DNA of 64,000 nt from Paraburkholderia tropica (GTDB taxonomy: Bacteria; Pseudomonadota; Gammaproteobacteria; Burkholderiales; Burkholderiaceae): contig NZ_FNZM01000004.1 in the NCBI RefSeq assembly GCF_900109265.1, positions 62,001 to 126,000 on the forward strand, read 5' to 3'. The notes beneath the pieces are model-generated. The model was not told where the DNA came from and made no database searches. It saw only the letters and a list, made by a program, of their open reading frames with translations. The translations under genes and the position numbers were made by a program. Below, piece after piece: positions 25,737 to 34,374 of the stretch (the stretch's first letter is position 1; the number at the start of each line of letters is the position of its first letter).

Positions 25737-26833
25737 GTCGGGACGTCGGCGTGATGTAGATGCGCATGAAAGCGCCGGTAAGACGCCATGATAGCGTCTT
25801 GCGAGAGACCGTCGGTGATGAAGACGAGGCGCGTCGAACGCTCGGCGTCGGGCCACGCGTCGAGATGCAGGACCGGATGCACGAGGTGATGCACGGCATG
25901 CAGCACCACGGGCAGATCGCTGCCCTCGAGCGCGAGCACGCCCTTCACGCGCAGGATGCGTTCGCCGTGACGGTTGAGCAGCATCGTGAGCCAGAGCGTG
26001 AACACGGCCCAGTCGAGCGGTTCGTCGAAACGCGCGCAGAACGCTTCGATGCGCGCGAGTTCGGCTTCGTGCGCGGTGGGGTTTGCTTCAGGGTTTGCTT
26101 CAGGGCTTTCTGCCGACTCCGCGCGCACGACGCCTGCGAGACGCAACGCGCGCGTCGCCCCGCCCACGCGCGACGCGGCGTGCATGGCGGCCTGCAGCGG
26201 GTCCGCAACGGGCGCGCCCAGCACGTCCTCCAGCTGCGCATGCGGCGCTTGCGCATCGCGCAGATGCACCTGCGCGGCAGGATTGAGCGCCTGCAATTCA
26301 CCGATCAGCGCCTCGACACCGGCGGCGTCGGCGAGATCGGTTTTCGTCACCAGAAAACGGTCGGCGGCGCTCACCTGCGCGAGCCATTCGGGATGCGCGG
26401 CGCGTTGCGTGCGCGCGTTCACGGCGTCGACCACGGTGAGCGTGGCCGCCAGCGTGTAGTGGCTCGCGAGCACGGCGTCGCCGAGCAGCGTCGCGATGAT
26501 CGGCGCGGGCGTGGCCAGCCCCGTCGTCTCGACGATCACGCGCGAAAACGGCGGCGTCTCGCCCCGCGCGCGCCGCGAGAACAGCATCGCGAGCGCTTCT
26601 TTCATTTCGCCGCGCATCGCGCAGCACAGGCAGCCGTTGTCGAGCAGCACGGTTTGCGGCCCGACCTCGCCCATCAGCAGATGATCGAGCCCGACCGCGC
26701 CGAACTCGTTGACGAGCACGGCCGTATCGCGCGCGCGTTCGCCCGTGAGCGCGTCGGCGATCAAGGTGGATTTGCCGCTGCCGAGAAAACCCGTGACGAG
26801 CGTGACGGGCAACACATCGTAGGCGAGGCTCAT
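25733..26833 (-). CDS. COG0523 (CobW/P47K) G3E GTPase, metallochaperone type
   Basis: A 366-residue G3E GTPase. Seen are the P-loop GFLGSGKST (15-23), the CxCC metal motif GCLCCA (C68, C70, C71), the Walker-B-like VIVETTGLATPAPI and the guanine motif TKTDLAD. The C-terminal CobW_C domain contains a HAVHHLVHPVLH histidine run. COG0523 proteins deliver Zn, Co or Fe to target enzymes; P47K activates nitrile hydratase. In this operon the metal-dependent NodB hydrolase is the natural client (inference). It starts inside the stop of the small upstream gene (ATGA). A 12-base in-frame tandem duplication adds repeated PEAN residues. Confidence 0.9.
   Translation of the reverse strand: MSLAYDVLPVTLVTGFLGSGKSTLIADALTGERARDTAVLVNEFGAVGLDHLLMGEVGPQTVLLDNGCLCCAMRGEMKEALAMLFSRRARGETPPFSRVIVETTGLATPAPIIATLLGDAVLASHYTLAATLTVVDAVNARTQRAAHPEWLAQVSAADRFLVTKTDLADAAGVEALIGELQALNPAAQVHLRDAQAPHAQLEDVLGAPVADPLQAAMHAASRVGGATRALRLAGVVRAESAESPEANPEANPTAHEAELARIEAFCARFDEPLDWAVFTLWLTMLLNRHGERILRVKGVLALEGSDLPVVLHAVHHLVHPVLHLDAWPDAERSTRLVFITDGLSQDAIMASYRRFHAHLHHADVPT
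26079..26102. repeat. 12-base tandem duplication inside the COG0523 gene
   Basis: Two copies of GGGTTTGCTTCA plus a degenerate third occur in frame. They encode a short PEANPEAN stretch in the linker before the CobW_C domain. Confidence 0.7.
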
Positions 26834-27129
26834 GCGGCACGCTCGTCAGCGTCGTCGAACAGCGCGAGCGGATCGAGCGGACGCCCGAGCATTTTTTCGG
26901 CCGCGCGCCAGACCTGCATGAAGTCGCTGACGATTTCCTGCGCGCCCGTGGGCGACGCGAGCACGAACGACTGACCATGAAAATCGGCGAGCGTGAGCCG
27001 GAACGGCCGCAGCACGCGATTGGCCAGCGCAACCTGCGCGTAACGATGCCGCCGAGCGCCCGCCTCCGCACCCGCCGTTGCATTCGACCAATGACGCCCG
27101 CCGCCGAGCACGCCGCACATTCCACACAT
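26830..27129 (-). CDS. Small protein with N-terminal MCGMCGV motif
   Basis: A 99-residue protein starting MCGMCGVLGGGRHWSN. The start at 27129 has GAGG seven bases upstream; an in-frame ATG at 27204 overlapping the SDR stop would add 25 residues. The Met-Cys-Gly start resembles the N-terminal-nucleophile cysteine of class-II glutamine amidotransferases, but the protein is far shorter, so this may be coincidence; C2 and C5 could also bind metal. The rest is helical (LADFHGQSFVLASPTGAQEI, VWRAAEKML). Its stop overlaps the COG0523 start (ATGA), which suggests functional pairing. I do not recognise the family. Confidence 0.7.
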   Translation of the reverse strand: MCGMCGVLGGGRHWSNATAGAEAGARRHRYAQVALANRVLRPFRLTLADFHGQSFVLASPTGAQEIVSDFMQVWRAAEKMLGRPLDPLALFDDADERAA

Positions 27130-27203
27130 TGCCTGACCTCGCTTGCCTTGCTTGAACTGCCTTGCTTGTACTGCTTTCGTGGCCTCGATCGCCGCTTCGC
27201 CCA

Positions 27204-27962
27204 TCAGGGCATCACGTCGCCGGAATTCGGGCCGAGCGTCTGGCCCACGAACAGATTGCCGCCCGGATCGGACGCGAGCAGCACGGCCACGGGCGCGACT
27301 TCCTCCACACGGCCGAAGCGGCGCAACGGCAATTCCGCCGACTTCGCCTCCTTCCACGCGGCGCTGATGCCGTCGACGAGCGGCGTCTCGATCGGCCCCG
27401 GCGCGATGGCGTTGACCAGCACGTTCTGCGGCGCGACCTCGATGGCGAGCGACTTCGTGAAGCCGATCACGCCCGCCTTCGCCGCCGAGTAATGGCACAG
27501 CTCCGCGCCGCCCTTGATGCCCAGTTGCGAGGCCACATTGATCACGCGGCCCCACTTCTGCGCGAGCATCGCAGGCAGCGCACGGCGCGTGCAGAGAAAC
27601 ACGCTGCGCAGATCGACGCGCATCATATCGTCCCACATCTGCGTGGTGAGATCCACGCAGCGCGCCTGCGTCAGCATGCCCGCATTGTTGACGAGAATGT
27701 CGATGCCGCCGAACGCGCCGATACAGCGATCGACGATCGCGTTCGCGGACGCCTCCTGCCCCACGTCGGCGGTGACGGTTTCGACCTGCGCGCCGAGCGC
27801 GCGGCACGCGTCGGCCTGCGCTTCGAGGCGCATGGTGTCGAGGTCGGCGAGCACGAGGCGCGCGCCGGCCTGCGCATAGGCACGCGCAATCGCGGCGCCG
27901 ATGCCGCTCGCCGCGCCGGTGACGACCGCGCGGCGGCCGTCGAGTGAAAACGCTTGAGTCAT
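27204..27962 (-). CDS. SDR-family oxidoreductase
   Basis: A 252-residue classical short-chain dehydrogenase. It has the Rossmann TGAASGIG (~15-22), NNAG (~90), a catalytic YSAAK motif (HYSAAKAGVIGFTKSL, ~155) and PGPIETP. Asp-containing LADLD after beta-2 suggests NAD(H) preference. It probably oxidises a hydroxy intermediate of the pathway. It lies in the amidase operon, 79 bases after the second SDR gene. Confidence 0.9.
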   Translation of the reverse strand: MTQAFSLDGRRAVVTGAASGIGAAIARAYAQAGARLVLADLDTMRLEAQADACRALGAQVETVTADVGQEASANAIVDRCIGAFGGIDILVNNAGMLTQARCVDLTTQMWDDMMRVDLRSVFLCTRRALPAMLAQKWGRVINVASQLGIKGGAELCHYSAAKAGVIGFTKSLAIEVAPQNVLVNAIAPGPIETPLVDGISAAWKEAKSAELPLRRFGRVEEVAPVAVLLASDPGGNLFVGQTLGPNSGDVMP

Positions 27963-28041
27963 GGTGTCGATGTCCTTCTACCTGCGTGTGTGTGCTTGCG
28001 TGTGCGTGTTTGCACGTGTATCGCGAATGACGCGACGCGCG

Positions 28042-28797
28042 TCAGCCCGGCCAGCGCACCGTGAGGCCGCCGTCCGCGACGATCGCCTGGCCCGTGATGT
28101 ACGAGGCGTCGTCGCTGGTCAGGAAGCGAATGAGACGCGCGATCTCGTCGGGCCGTCCCACGCGCTTGAGCGGAATGCCGGCGGCGGCTTCGCGCAGACC
28201 TTGAGGTCCGAGCGAATTGACCGCGTCAAGCGATTGCGGCGTCTCGATCAGCCCCGGAATCACGGCGTTGCAGCGGATGTTGCGCGGCGCGAGTTCCATC
28301 GCGACGGCGCGGCACAAACCGGGCACGCCCGCCTTCGCCGCCGCGTAATGCACGTGGTTTTCCCAGCCGTACACGCCGCCCGCAATCGACGACACCGCGA
28401 CCATCGCGCCGCCGTCGGCCATATGACGCGCGGCCGCGCGGAACGTGCGCATCACGCCCGTGAGATCGACGTCGAGCATCTCGTGCCATTGCTCGTCGCG
28501 CATCTCGGTGAGCGGCGCGGCGCGCAGCAGGCCCGCGTTGGCGACCGCGTAATCGAGGCGGCCGAAACGCCCGAGCGCGACTTGCGCGAACGCCTCGACC
28601 TCCTCCGCCGAGGTCACGTTCACCGGCTGCATCAGGCACTGTCCGCCCACGGCTTCGACCGCGTGCGCCGTGGCCTGCGGGTCGTGCGGATCGCCCGGAA
28701 AATAGCCGCCGACGACGGCCACGCCGGCCTGTGCGTAAGCGACGGCGAGCGCCTGGCCAATGCCGCTCGCGGCGCCGGTAACGAGTGCGACTTTCAC
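28042..28797 (-). CDS. SDR-family oxidoreductase
   Basis: A 251-residue short-chain dehydrogenase starting with GTG at 28797 behind a strong AAGGAG; the protein begins MKVALVTGAASGIG. Catalytic HYAAAKAGVPGLCR and the C-terminal ASYITGQAIVADGG are typical. Unusually, the conserved NNAG motif is VANAG. It sits 29 bases downstream of the MFS gene and is the second SDR in the operon, so two successive redox steps or stereo-specific variants are possible. Confidence 0.88.
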   Translation of the reverse strand: MKVALVTGAASGIGQALAVAYAQAGVAVVGGYFPGDPHDPQATAHAVEAVGGQCLMQPVNVTSAEEVEAFAQVALGRFGRLDYAVANAGLLRAAPLTEMRDEQWHEMLDVDLTGVMRTFRAAARHMADGGAMVAVSSIAGGVYGWENHVHYAAAKAGVPGLCRAVAMELAPRNIRCNAVIPGLIETPQSLDAVNSLGPQGLREAAAGIPLKRVGRPDEIARLIRFLTSDDASYITGQAIVADGGLTVRWPG

Positions 28798-28826
28798 GTT
28801 TGACTCTCCTTGAATGGGGGGTGGCG

Positions 28827-30164
28827 TTACTGCACGCCGTCCGGCGTCACGTGCTTCGCGAACAGCACGAGCAGGCCGGAAAGAAAGCACGGCAGCGCGC
28901 CGAACCAGAGCGCGGCATGCAACCAGTCGCTGCCTTGATTGAGCAGCGTGGTCACGCCGATGCCCGCGAGAATCGCGCCGATCGGACCCATCGCGTGCAC
29001 GATCGAGCTGCCCGTGCCGCGAATCGCCGTCGGATAGCTTTCGCCGATGAAAAACAGCGCCGCCGAATACGGACCGATCAGAAAGAACAGGCCGAGGCTG
29101 TAGAGCGCGACGACCATGCCCGTGCTGCTCGGTCCCAGCAGCATGGCCGCGAAAGCGAGACCGCCGAGCATCCAGCCGATGGCGAGCGTATTGCGGCGGC
29201 CGATGCGATCGCCAATCCAGCCGTGCGTGAGATAACCGCAATAACCGATCACATTAGAGAGCACGAGAATCAGCAGCGAGCTTTCGAACGAGACGTTGTG
29301 CACGCGCGTGAGCACCGTGGTGCCGAGCACGCTGAACACCTGGATCGCCGACCAGTTCAGCAGAATGCCGCCGCCCAACACCAGCGTGGCGCGCAGCGCG
29401 CTGCCGCGAAACGCCTGCGCGATGCCCGCGCGGCTGTGCTCCTCGTAATCGACGCGATGTTCGCCCGCAAGCGTGCGCGCCTCGCCGTCACGACCGGTTT
29501 CGCGCAGCACGCGAATCTGCTTGTGCAGCAGGAATTGCGGGCTTTCCTTGAGGCGGCGCGTCATGAAGAAAATGACGATGGCGGGAAACGTCGCGAAGAT
29601 AAAGCAGCCTTGCCAGCCGATGCGCGGCAGCAGCAGCGCCGTGAGCGCCGAAGCGAGCAGCGCCCCGATCGGCCAGCCGCCCTGCACGAGGCTGTAAATG
29701 AAGCCCTTGCGCTTGTTGAGCTTCGGGTCGTTGGCCGCCGCGTAGAGTTCGTTCAGATAGGTCGCGTTGACGGTTTCCTCGGCATAACCGAGGCCCGAAA
29801 GCGAACGGATCAGCACCAGCGGCACCTGCCCCATCGCGCCGCCCACGACGGTCAGGCCCGAGCACACGGCCGCGCCCGCGACGGTCCACAGCAGGCCCGC
29901 GCGACGGCCGAGACGGTCGAGCACCGGACCGATCGCGAACGCGATCACCGCGGTGCCGACGGCCACGAGCGTCGCGATTTCGGCCTGCGCGGCGGCATCC
30001 CAGTTGTAATGACGGCCGATCTCGGGCAACAGCGTGCCGAACAGAATGAAATCGTAGACGGCGAAAACCCACGCGAAGAACGCGACGACGGTCGCCCGCT
30101 TCACGTCGCCCGGCAGGATCTTCTCGAGTTTGAAGCCCGAGGCGGATAGCGGATTCTCTTGCAT
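28827..30164 (-). CDS. MFS transporter (metabolite/H+ symporter type)
   Basis: A 445-residue 12-helix major facilitator. It has FAWVFAVYDFILFGTLLP in helix 1 with an acidic residue typical of aromatic-acid/sialate-type symporters, the DRLGRRAGLL motif between helices 2 and 3, and GWIGDRIGRRNTL between helices 8 and 9. The start at 30164 has GGAG. In the operon it probably imports the substrate of the hydrolase and amidase. The substrate is unknown. Confidence 0.87.
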   Translation of the reverse strand: MQENPLSASGFKLEKILPGDVKRATVVAFFAWVFAVYDFILFGTLLPEIGRHYNWDAAAQAEIATLVAVGTAVIAFAIGPVLDRLGRRAGLLWTVAGAAVCSGLTVVGGAMGQVPLVLIRSLSGLGYAEETVNATYLNELYAAANDPKLNKRKGFIYSLVQGGWPIGALLASALTALLLPRIGWQGCFIFATFPAIVIFFMTRRLKESPQFLLHKQIRVLRETGRDGEARTLAGEHRVDYEEHSRAGIAQAFRGSALRATLVLGGGILLNWSAIQVFSVLGTTVLTRVHNVSFESSLLILVLSNVIGYCGYLTHGWIGDRIGRRNTLAIGWMLGGLAFAAMLLGPSSTGMVVALYSLGLFFLIGPYSAALFFIGESYPTAIRGTGSSIVHAMGPIGAILAGIGVTTLLNQGSDWLHAALWFGALPCFLSGLLVLFAKHVTPDGVQ

Positions 30165-30247
30165 CGTTCGCACTCCTTCAGATAGGTGTGGCATGGAGGT
30201 TATGGTTGTATAAGCGCGCGACGCATGCCGCGCGCGGGTCGAAACAA

Positions 30248-31132
30248 TCAGCCCTTATTGCGCGGATTGCGCTTCAGGAAATCGTCGGCGATTTCATCGC
30301 AGGTGCAAAAGCGCACGCCTTCGTGCGACTTGAAATGCGCGATCAGGCGTTCGAGCATCAACAGCACCTGCGGGCGGCCCGACACGTCCGGATGGATCGT
30401 GATCGGAAACACCGCGTAATCGTGCTCGCGATACACCCAGTCGAACTGGTCGCGCCACATCTGCTCGATGTCGCGCGGATTCACGAAACCGTGGCTGTTC
30501 GGCGACTTCTTGATGAACATCATCGGCGGCAGATCGTCGAGATACCAGTTCGCGGGGACTTCGACGAGATCGGTTTCCTCGCCGCGCACGAGCGGCTTCA
30601 TCCACGTATCCGGATGCTTGCTGTAGTCGATCTTCGTCCACGTATCGCCCACGCGCACGTAATACGGATGGAAGTCGTTGTGCATCAGGCTGTGGTCGTA
30701 CTTGATGCCTTTTTTCACGAGCAGCGCGTTCGACACCGGGCTGAATTCCCACCACGGCGCGACGTAGCCGGTCGGACGGCGGCCCGAGAGTTGCGTGACG
30801 AGTTCGATGCTGCGGTCGAGCACGGCCTCTTCCTGTTCGGGCGTCATCGCGATCGGGTTTTCGTGGCTGTAGCCGTGAATGCCGATTTCGTGGCCTGCGT
30901 CCGCGACCGCTTTCATCTGTTCGGGAAACGTTTCGATCGAGTGGCCGGGGATGAACCACGTCGTCTTGATGCCTTCGCGCTCGAACAGCTTGAGCAGGCG
31001 CATCGAGCCGACTTCGCCCGCGAACAGGCCGCGCGAGATGTCGTCGGGTGAGTCCTCGCCGCCGTACGAGCCGAGCCAGCCCGCGACCGCGTCCACGTCG
31101 ATGCCGAATGCGATCAGGATTTCCTTTGCCAT
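30248..31132 (-). CDS. NodB-domain hydrolase, PgdA (Helicobacter) / cyclic-imide-hydrolase type
   Basis: A 294-residue polysaccharide-deacetylase-fold protein. Metal ligands D14 (in [10 protein letters not shown]) and H86/H90 (in HGYSHENP) are present, as is the [11 protein letters not shown] loop. From memory it strongly resembles Helicobacter pylori PgdA (HP0310), including [16 protein letters not shown] and [15 protein letters not shown]. Members of this branch also include bacterial cyclic imide hydrolases, which open imide rings to half-amides. It lacks a signal peptide, so a cytosolic small-molecule substrate fits better than peptidoglycan. It lies between the amidase and MFS genes. Confidence 0.85.
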   Translation of the reverse strand: MAKEILIAFGIDVDAVAGWLGSYGGEDSPDDISRGLFAGEVGSMRLLKLFEREGIKTTWFIPGHSIETFPEQMKAVADAGHEIGIHGYSHENPIAMTPEQEEAVLDRSIELVTQLSGRRPTGYVAPWWEFSPVSNALLVKKGIKYDHSLMHNDFHPYYVRVGDTWTKIDYSKHPDTWMKPLVRGEETDLVEVPANWYLDDLPPMMFIKKSPNSHGFVNPRDIEQMWRDQFDWVYREHDYAVFPITIHPDVSGRPQVLLMLERLIAHFKSHEGVRFCTCDEIADDFLKRNPRNKG

Positions 31133-31150
31133 ATCGAATGCTCCTTGTTT

Positions 31151-32539
31151 TCAGTGCTGCGAGGAAAAAACCGCCTGCGCGGCTTCGGCCACGGCAAGCA
31201 GACGGTCGTCGTCGTTTTGCGCGCGCAACAGTTGCGCGCCGGTGGGCAGCCCCGCGTCGTCGCGGCCGCTGGGCAGCGCGACGGCGGGCGTATCGAGAAA
31301 ACTGCCGGGCATGGTGAGCGCGAGCGTCGCGAGATTCACGCGCGCGAACAGATCGGCGTCGCGTTCGAGCGGCGCAAGCGCGGGCGCGACGTGCGGCACC
31401 GTGGGCAGCACGAGCGTGGCGTCGCCGAGTTCCTGCGCGAACGCGGCCAGCAGGTCCGCGCGGCGCGCGTGCAGTTCGGCCAGACGCGTGGCGCTCACGT
31501 TGCGGCTCGCTTCCAGCCGCGTGCGCACGCGCGCGTCGAGCCGCACCGCGTCGGGCGAATCGAGCAGCGAGCGGTAACGCGCGAACGCTTCGAGCGAGCC
31601 GATCCAGCCCAGCTCGCGAATCACGTCGCAGGCCGCGAGAAAACTCGCGGGCGTGCGCGTGTCGATCGTCGCGCCGGCGCGCGCGAGGCGGGCCACGAAG
31701 GTGTCGAGATTGCGCGCGACGGCGTCGCTCACGCCGAAGCGCGCGAGGCTGCGTTCGTCGTAAATGAAGCGCTGACCGCGCACATCCGGCAGCGGCGCGA
31801 CGCGCGCGGCGCCGCGCAACAGCGCGTCGAAGTCGATGCAGTCGGTCACGTCGTGCGCGAGCGGGCCGGACGTATCGCAGGTCTGCGACAGCCCGGTCAC
31901 GCCCTCGCCCGGATAGCGCGCGGTGCTGGCGCGATAGCCGGTCAGGCCGTTGAAGGCGGCGGGCACGCGGATCGAGCCCGCCGTGTCGGTGCCCATTGCG
32001 AGCGGCACGACGCCCGTGGCGACCGCGACCGCCGAACCGGACGACGACCCGCCGGGCGCGCGCGCGCCTTGCTCGCCGTCGAGCGCGGGATTCACCGGCG
32101 TGCCGAAATGCGGGTTGAGGCCGAGCCCCGAGTACGCAAGCTCGCTGAGATTGGTCTTGCCGATAGCGATCGCGCCGCCGCGCCGGGCCGCGGCCACGAG
32201 CGGCGCATCCACGGTCGCGGCGGCGCGCTCGCGGTAAATCTGCGCGGCCGCCGTGGTCACGCTGCCCGCGACGTCGAACAGATCCTTCCAGGCAAGCGGC
32301 ACGCCGTCGAACGCCGACAGTGGCGCACCCGCGCGCCAGCGCGCCGCCGAGGCCCGCGCCGCATCGAGCGCGCCCGCTTCATCGACGCTGATGAACGCCG
32401 CGCCCGCACGCGACGCACGCGCGAGCGCCTCGCTCGCGACCTCGACGGGATCGGTCGCGCCCGCCTTGTACGCCGCCGCGATGGCGCGCGCCGTGATGTT
32501 CGAAGTACTGCCCGCCGCCGGGCGATCCTGCTCCGTCAC
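31151..32539 (-). CDS. Amidase-signature hydrolase
   Basis: A 462-residue amidase-signature enzyme. The triad is visible: K85 (LAWKDLFD), the cis-serine in PGGSSSGSA (S165) and nucleophile S189 in DTAGSIR. It hydrolyses a carboxamide to acid and ammonia. The GTG start at 32539 is preceded by GAGGAAA. It is the first gene of the long minus-strand operon, and a 20-bp palindrome lies 23-42 bases upstream. With the adjacent imidase-like hydrolase it would supply the second step, half-amide to dicarboxylate (inference). Confidence 0.88.
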   Translation of the reverse strand: MTEQDRPAAGSTSNITARAIAAAYKAGATDPVEVASEALARASRAGAAFISVDEAGALDAARASAARWRAGAPLSAFDGVPLAWKDLFDVAGSVTTAAAQIYRERAAATVDAPLVAAARRGGAIAIGKTNLSELAYSGLGLNPHFGTPVNPALDGEQGARAPGGSSSGSAVAVATGVVPLAMGTDTAGSIRVPAAFNGLTGYRASTARYPGEGVTGLSQTCDTSGPLAHDVTDCIDFDALLRGAARVAPLPDVRGQRFIYDERSLARFGVSDAVARNLDTFVARLARAGATIDTRTPASFLAACDVIRELGWIGSLEAFARYRSLLDSPDAVRLDARVRTRLEASRNVSATRLAELHARRADLLAAFAQELGDATLVLPTVPHVAPALAPLERDADLFARVNLATLALTMPGSFLDTPAVALPSGRDDAGLPTGAQLLRAQNDDDRLLAVAEAAQAVFSSQH

Positions 32540-32561
32540 TGTGTTTCCTCTTTCGATAAAT

Positions 32562-32581
32562 GTATGTCGTTGACAACATAC
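32562..32581. promoter_or_regulatory. Candidate GntR operator of the amidase operon
   Basis: GTATGT-N8-ACATAC is a perfect six-base-arm inverted repeat, with 8 of 10 positions symmetric over 20 bases. It sits just upstream of the amidase start and contains a TTGACA core. Its location before the operon that ends with a double-winged-helix GntR gene suggests it is that regulator's site (inference). Confidence 0.5.
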
Positions 32582-32781
32582 GTTTACGATGCAGGTGAAC
32601 AAAAAAACGGCCTACCAGGGTTTTACCGGGGTATCGGCGTGTTTTTGTCCAGGAATGCAGAGGCGCCCAAAGTCCCTGCGCGGCATGGGTATTGCGATTG
32701 CGGTTATCCTTGCGCGTCATCCGGCCTGTCAGACGCCGGCACGCCGAAAGCCAGTCGTAACCGAATCCGCGGAGAAGACGC

Positions 32782-34362
32782 TTGAACCAGCCTGCCGTCT
32801 CAACCACGCCGGGCGCGCCGCCCGCGCCCCCGCCGCCACTAGAGGGCGGCAAGCTGATCCTCGCGACCGTCGCGGTCGCGCTGGCCACGTTCATGAACGT
32901 GCTCGACACCTCGATCGCCAACGTCGCCATTCCGACGATCTCCGGCGACCTCGGCGTGTCCGTCGACGAAGGCACGTGGGTCATCACCGTGTTCGCGGCG
33001 GCCAACGCGGTCTCGATCCCTCTGACCGGCTGGCTCACGCAGCGCTTCGGCCAGATCCGCCTGTTCGTCGCGTCGATTCTGTCGTTCGTGCTTGCCTCGT
33101 GGCTCTGCGGCATTGCGCCGACGCTGCCCTTCCTGCTCGTCGCGCGCGTGCTGCAAGGCGCCGTGGCCGGTCCGCTGATTCCGCTCTCGCAGGCCATCCT
33201 GCTCGGTTCATGGCCACGCGACAAATCCGCCACCGCGCTCGCCTTCTGGGCGATGACGACCACGGTCGGCCCGATCGCGGGCCCCGCGCTCGGCGGCTGG
33301 ATCACCGACAGCTACAACTGGTCGTGGATCTTCTACATCAACATTCCGGTCGGCCTGTTCGCCGCCTCGATCACGTGGTCGATCTACCGGCAGCGCGAGT
33401 CGGCCACGCGCAAGCCGCCCATCGACATAGTGGGTCTCGGCCTGTTGATCGCGTGGGTCGCCTCGCTGCAGATCCTGCTCGACAAGGGCAAGGATCTCGA
33501 CTGGTTTTCCTCGCCCGTGATCGTCGGGCTGGGGATCGTCGCGCTGATCAGCTTTGCGTTCTTTCTCGTCTGGGAATTGACCGAGGAACATCCGATCGTC
33601 GACTTACGATTATTCGGACAACGTAATTTCCTCGGCGGCACCGTGGCGATTTCAGTGGCGTACGGCGTGTTTTTCGGCAATCTCGTGCTCTTGCCGCAAT
33701 GGATGCAGGAGTATCTGAATTACCGTTCCGTCGACGCGGGCCTCGTGACCGCGCCGCTCGGCATATTCGCGATGTTGCTCTCGCCCGTCGTGGGCCGCAT
33801 CTTGCCGCGATCGGATGCGCGCGTGATCGCGACTTCGGCGTTCGTGCTGTTCGCGGTGGTGTTTTTCATGCGCTCGCGTTACGTAGTCGAGATCGACACG
33901 TTCCACCTCGTGTTGCCGACGCTGCTGCAAGGCGTGCCGATGGCGCTGTTCTTCGTGCCGCTCACGGCGATCATTCTCGCGGGGCAGCCGCCGCAACGCA
34001 TTCCGGCGGCGGCGGGTCTGTCGAATTTCGTGCGCGTGTTTTGCGGCGCGGTGGGCACGTCGATTTCGACGAACGCGTGGAATAACCGTACGATCCTGCA
34101 TCACGAACGGCTCACCGAACAGGCGAGCATCGACAATCCGCTGTTCCGGCAATCGATCGAGCAGACGCAGCAGGTGCTGCATCTGAGCGAGCCGTCGGCG
34201 CGCGCGTTATTCGATTTTCAGTTGACGACCCAGGCTGCGATGATGGGGCTGAACGATATTTTCTATATCTCGGCGATTATTTTTCTCGCGATCATTCCGC
34301 TTATCTGGATCACGAAATCGACGAAAGGCGGCGGTGGAGGCGGCGCGGCCGGCGCGCACTAA
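32782..34362 (+). CDS. MFS transporter, DHA2 (EmrB/QacA) family
   Basis: A 526-residue protein with about 14 transmembrane helices. It has LATFMNVLDTSIANVAIPTI in helix 1, GWLTQRFGQIRLF (motif A) and AGPALGGWITDSYNWSWIF (motif C). The N-terminal proline-rich tail and a glycine-rich C-terminus are notable. EmrB-type exporters usually pair with EmrA and an outer-membrane channel, but none is adjacent. It is divergent from the amidase operon and convergent, with 12 bases between stops, with the FAD dehydrogenase gene. Confidence 0.88.
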   Translation: MNQPAVSTTPGAPPAPPPPLEGGKLILATVAVALATFMNVLDTSIANVAIPTISGDLGVSVDEGTWVITVFAAANAVSIPLTGWLTQRFGQIRLFVASILSFVLASWLCGIAPTLPFLLVARVLQGAVAGPLIPLSQAILLGSWPRDKSATALAFWAMTTTVGPIAGPALGGWITDSYNWSWIFYINIPVGLFAASITWSIYRQRESATRKPPIDIVGLGLLIAWVASLQILLDKGKDLDWFSSPVIVGLGIVALISFAFFLVWELTEEHPIVDLRLFGQRNFLGGTVAISVAYGVFFGNLVLLPQWMQEYLNYRSVDAGLVTAPLGIFAMLLSPVVGRILPRSDARVIATSAFVLFAVVFFMRSRYVVEIDTFHLVLPTLLQGVPMALFFVPLTAIILAGQPPQRIPAAAGLSNFVRVFCGAVGTSISTNAWNNRTILHHERLTEQASIDNPLFRQSIEQTQQVLHLSEPSARALFDFQLTTQAAMMGLNDIFYISAIIFLAIIPLIWITKSTKGGGGGGAAGAH

Positions 34363-34374
34363 TCACTGCCGCGA

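Noticed and set aside
30248..31132. Peptidoglycan deacetylase role for the PgdA-like protein
   Set aside because: No signal peptide, and the catabolic-operon context argues against a wall substrate despite resemblance to Helicobacter PgdA.
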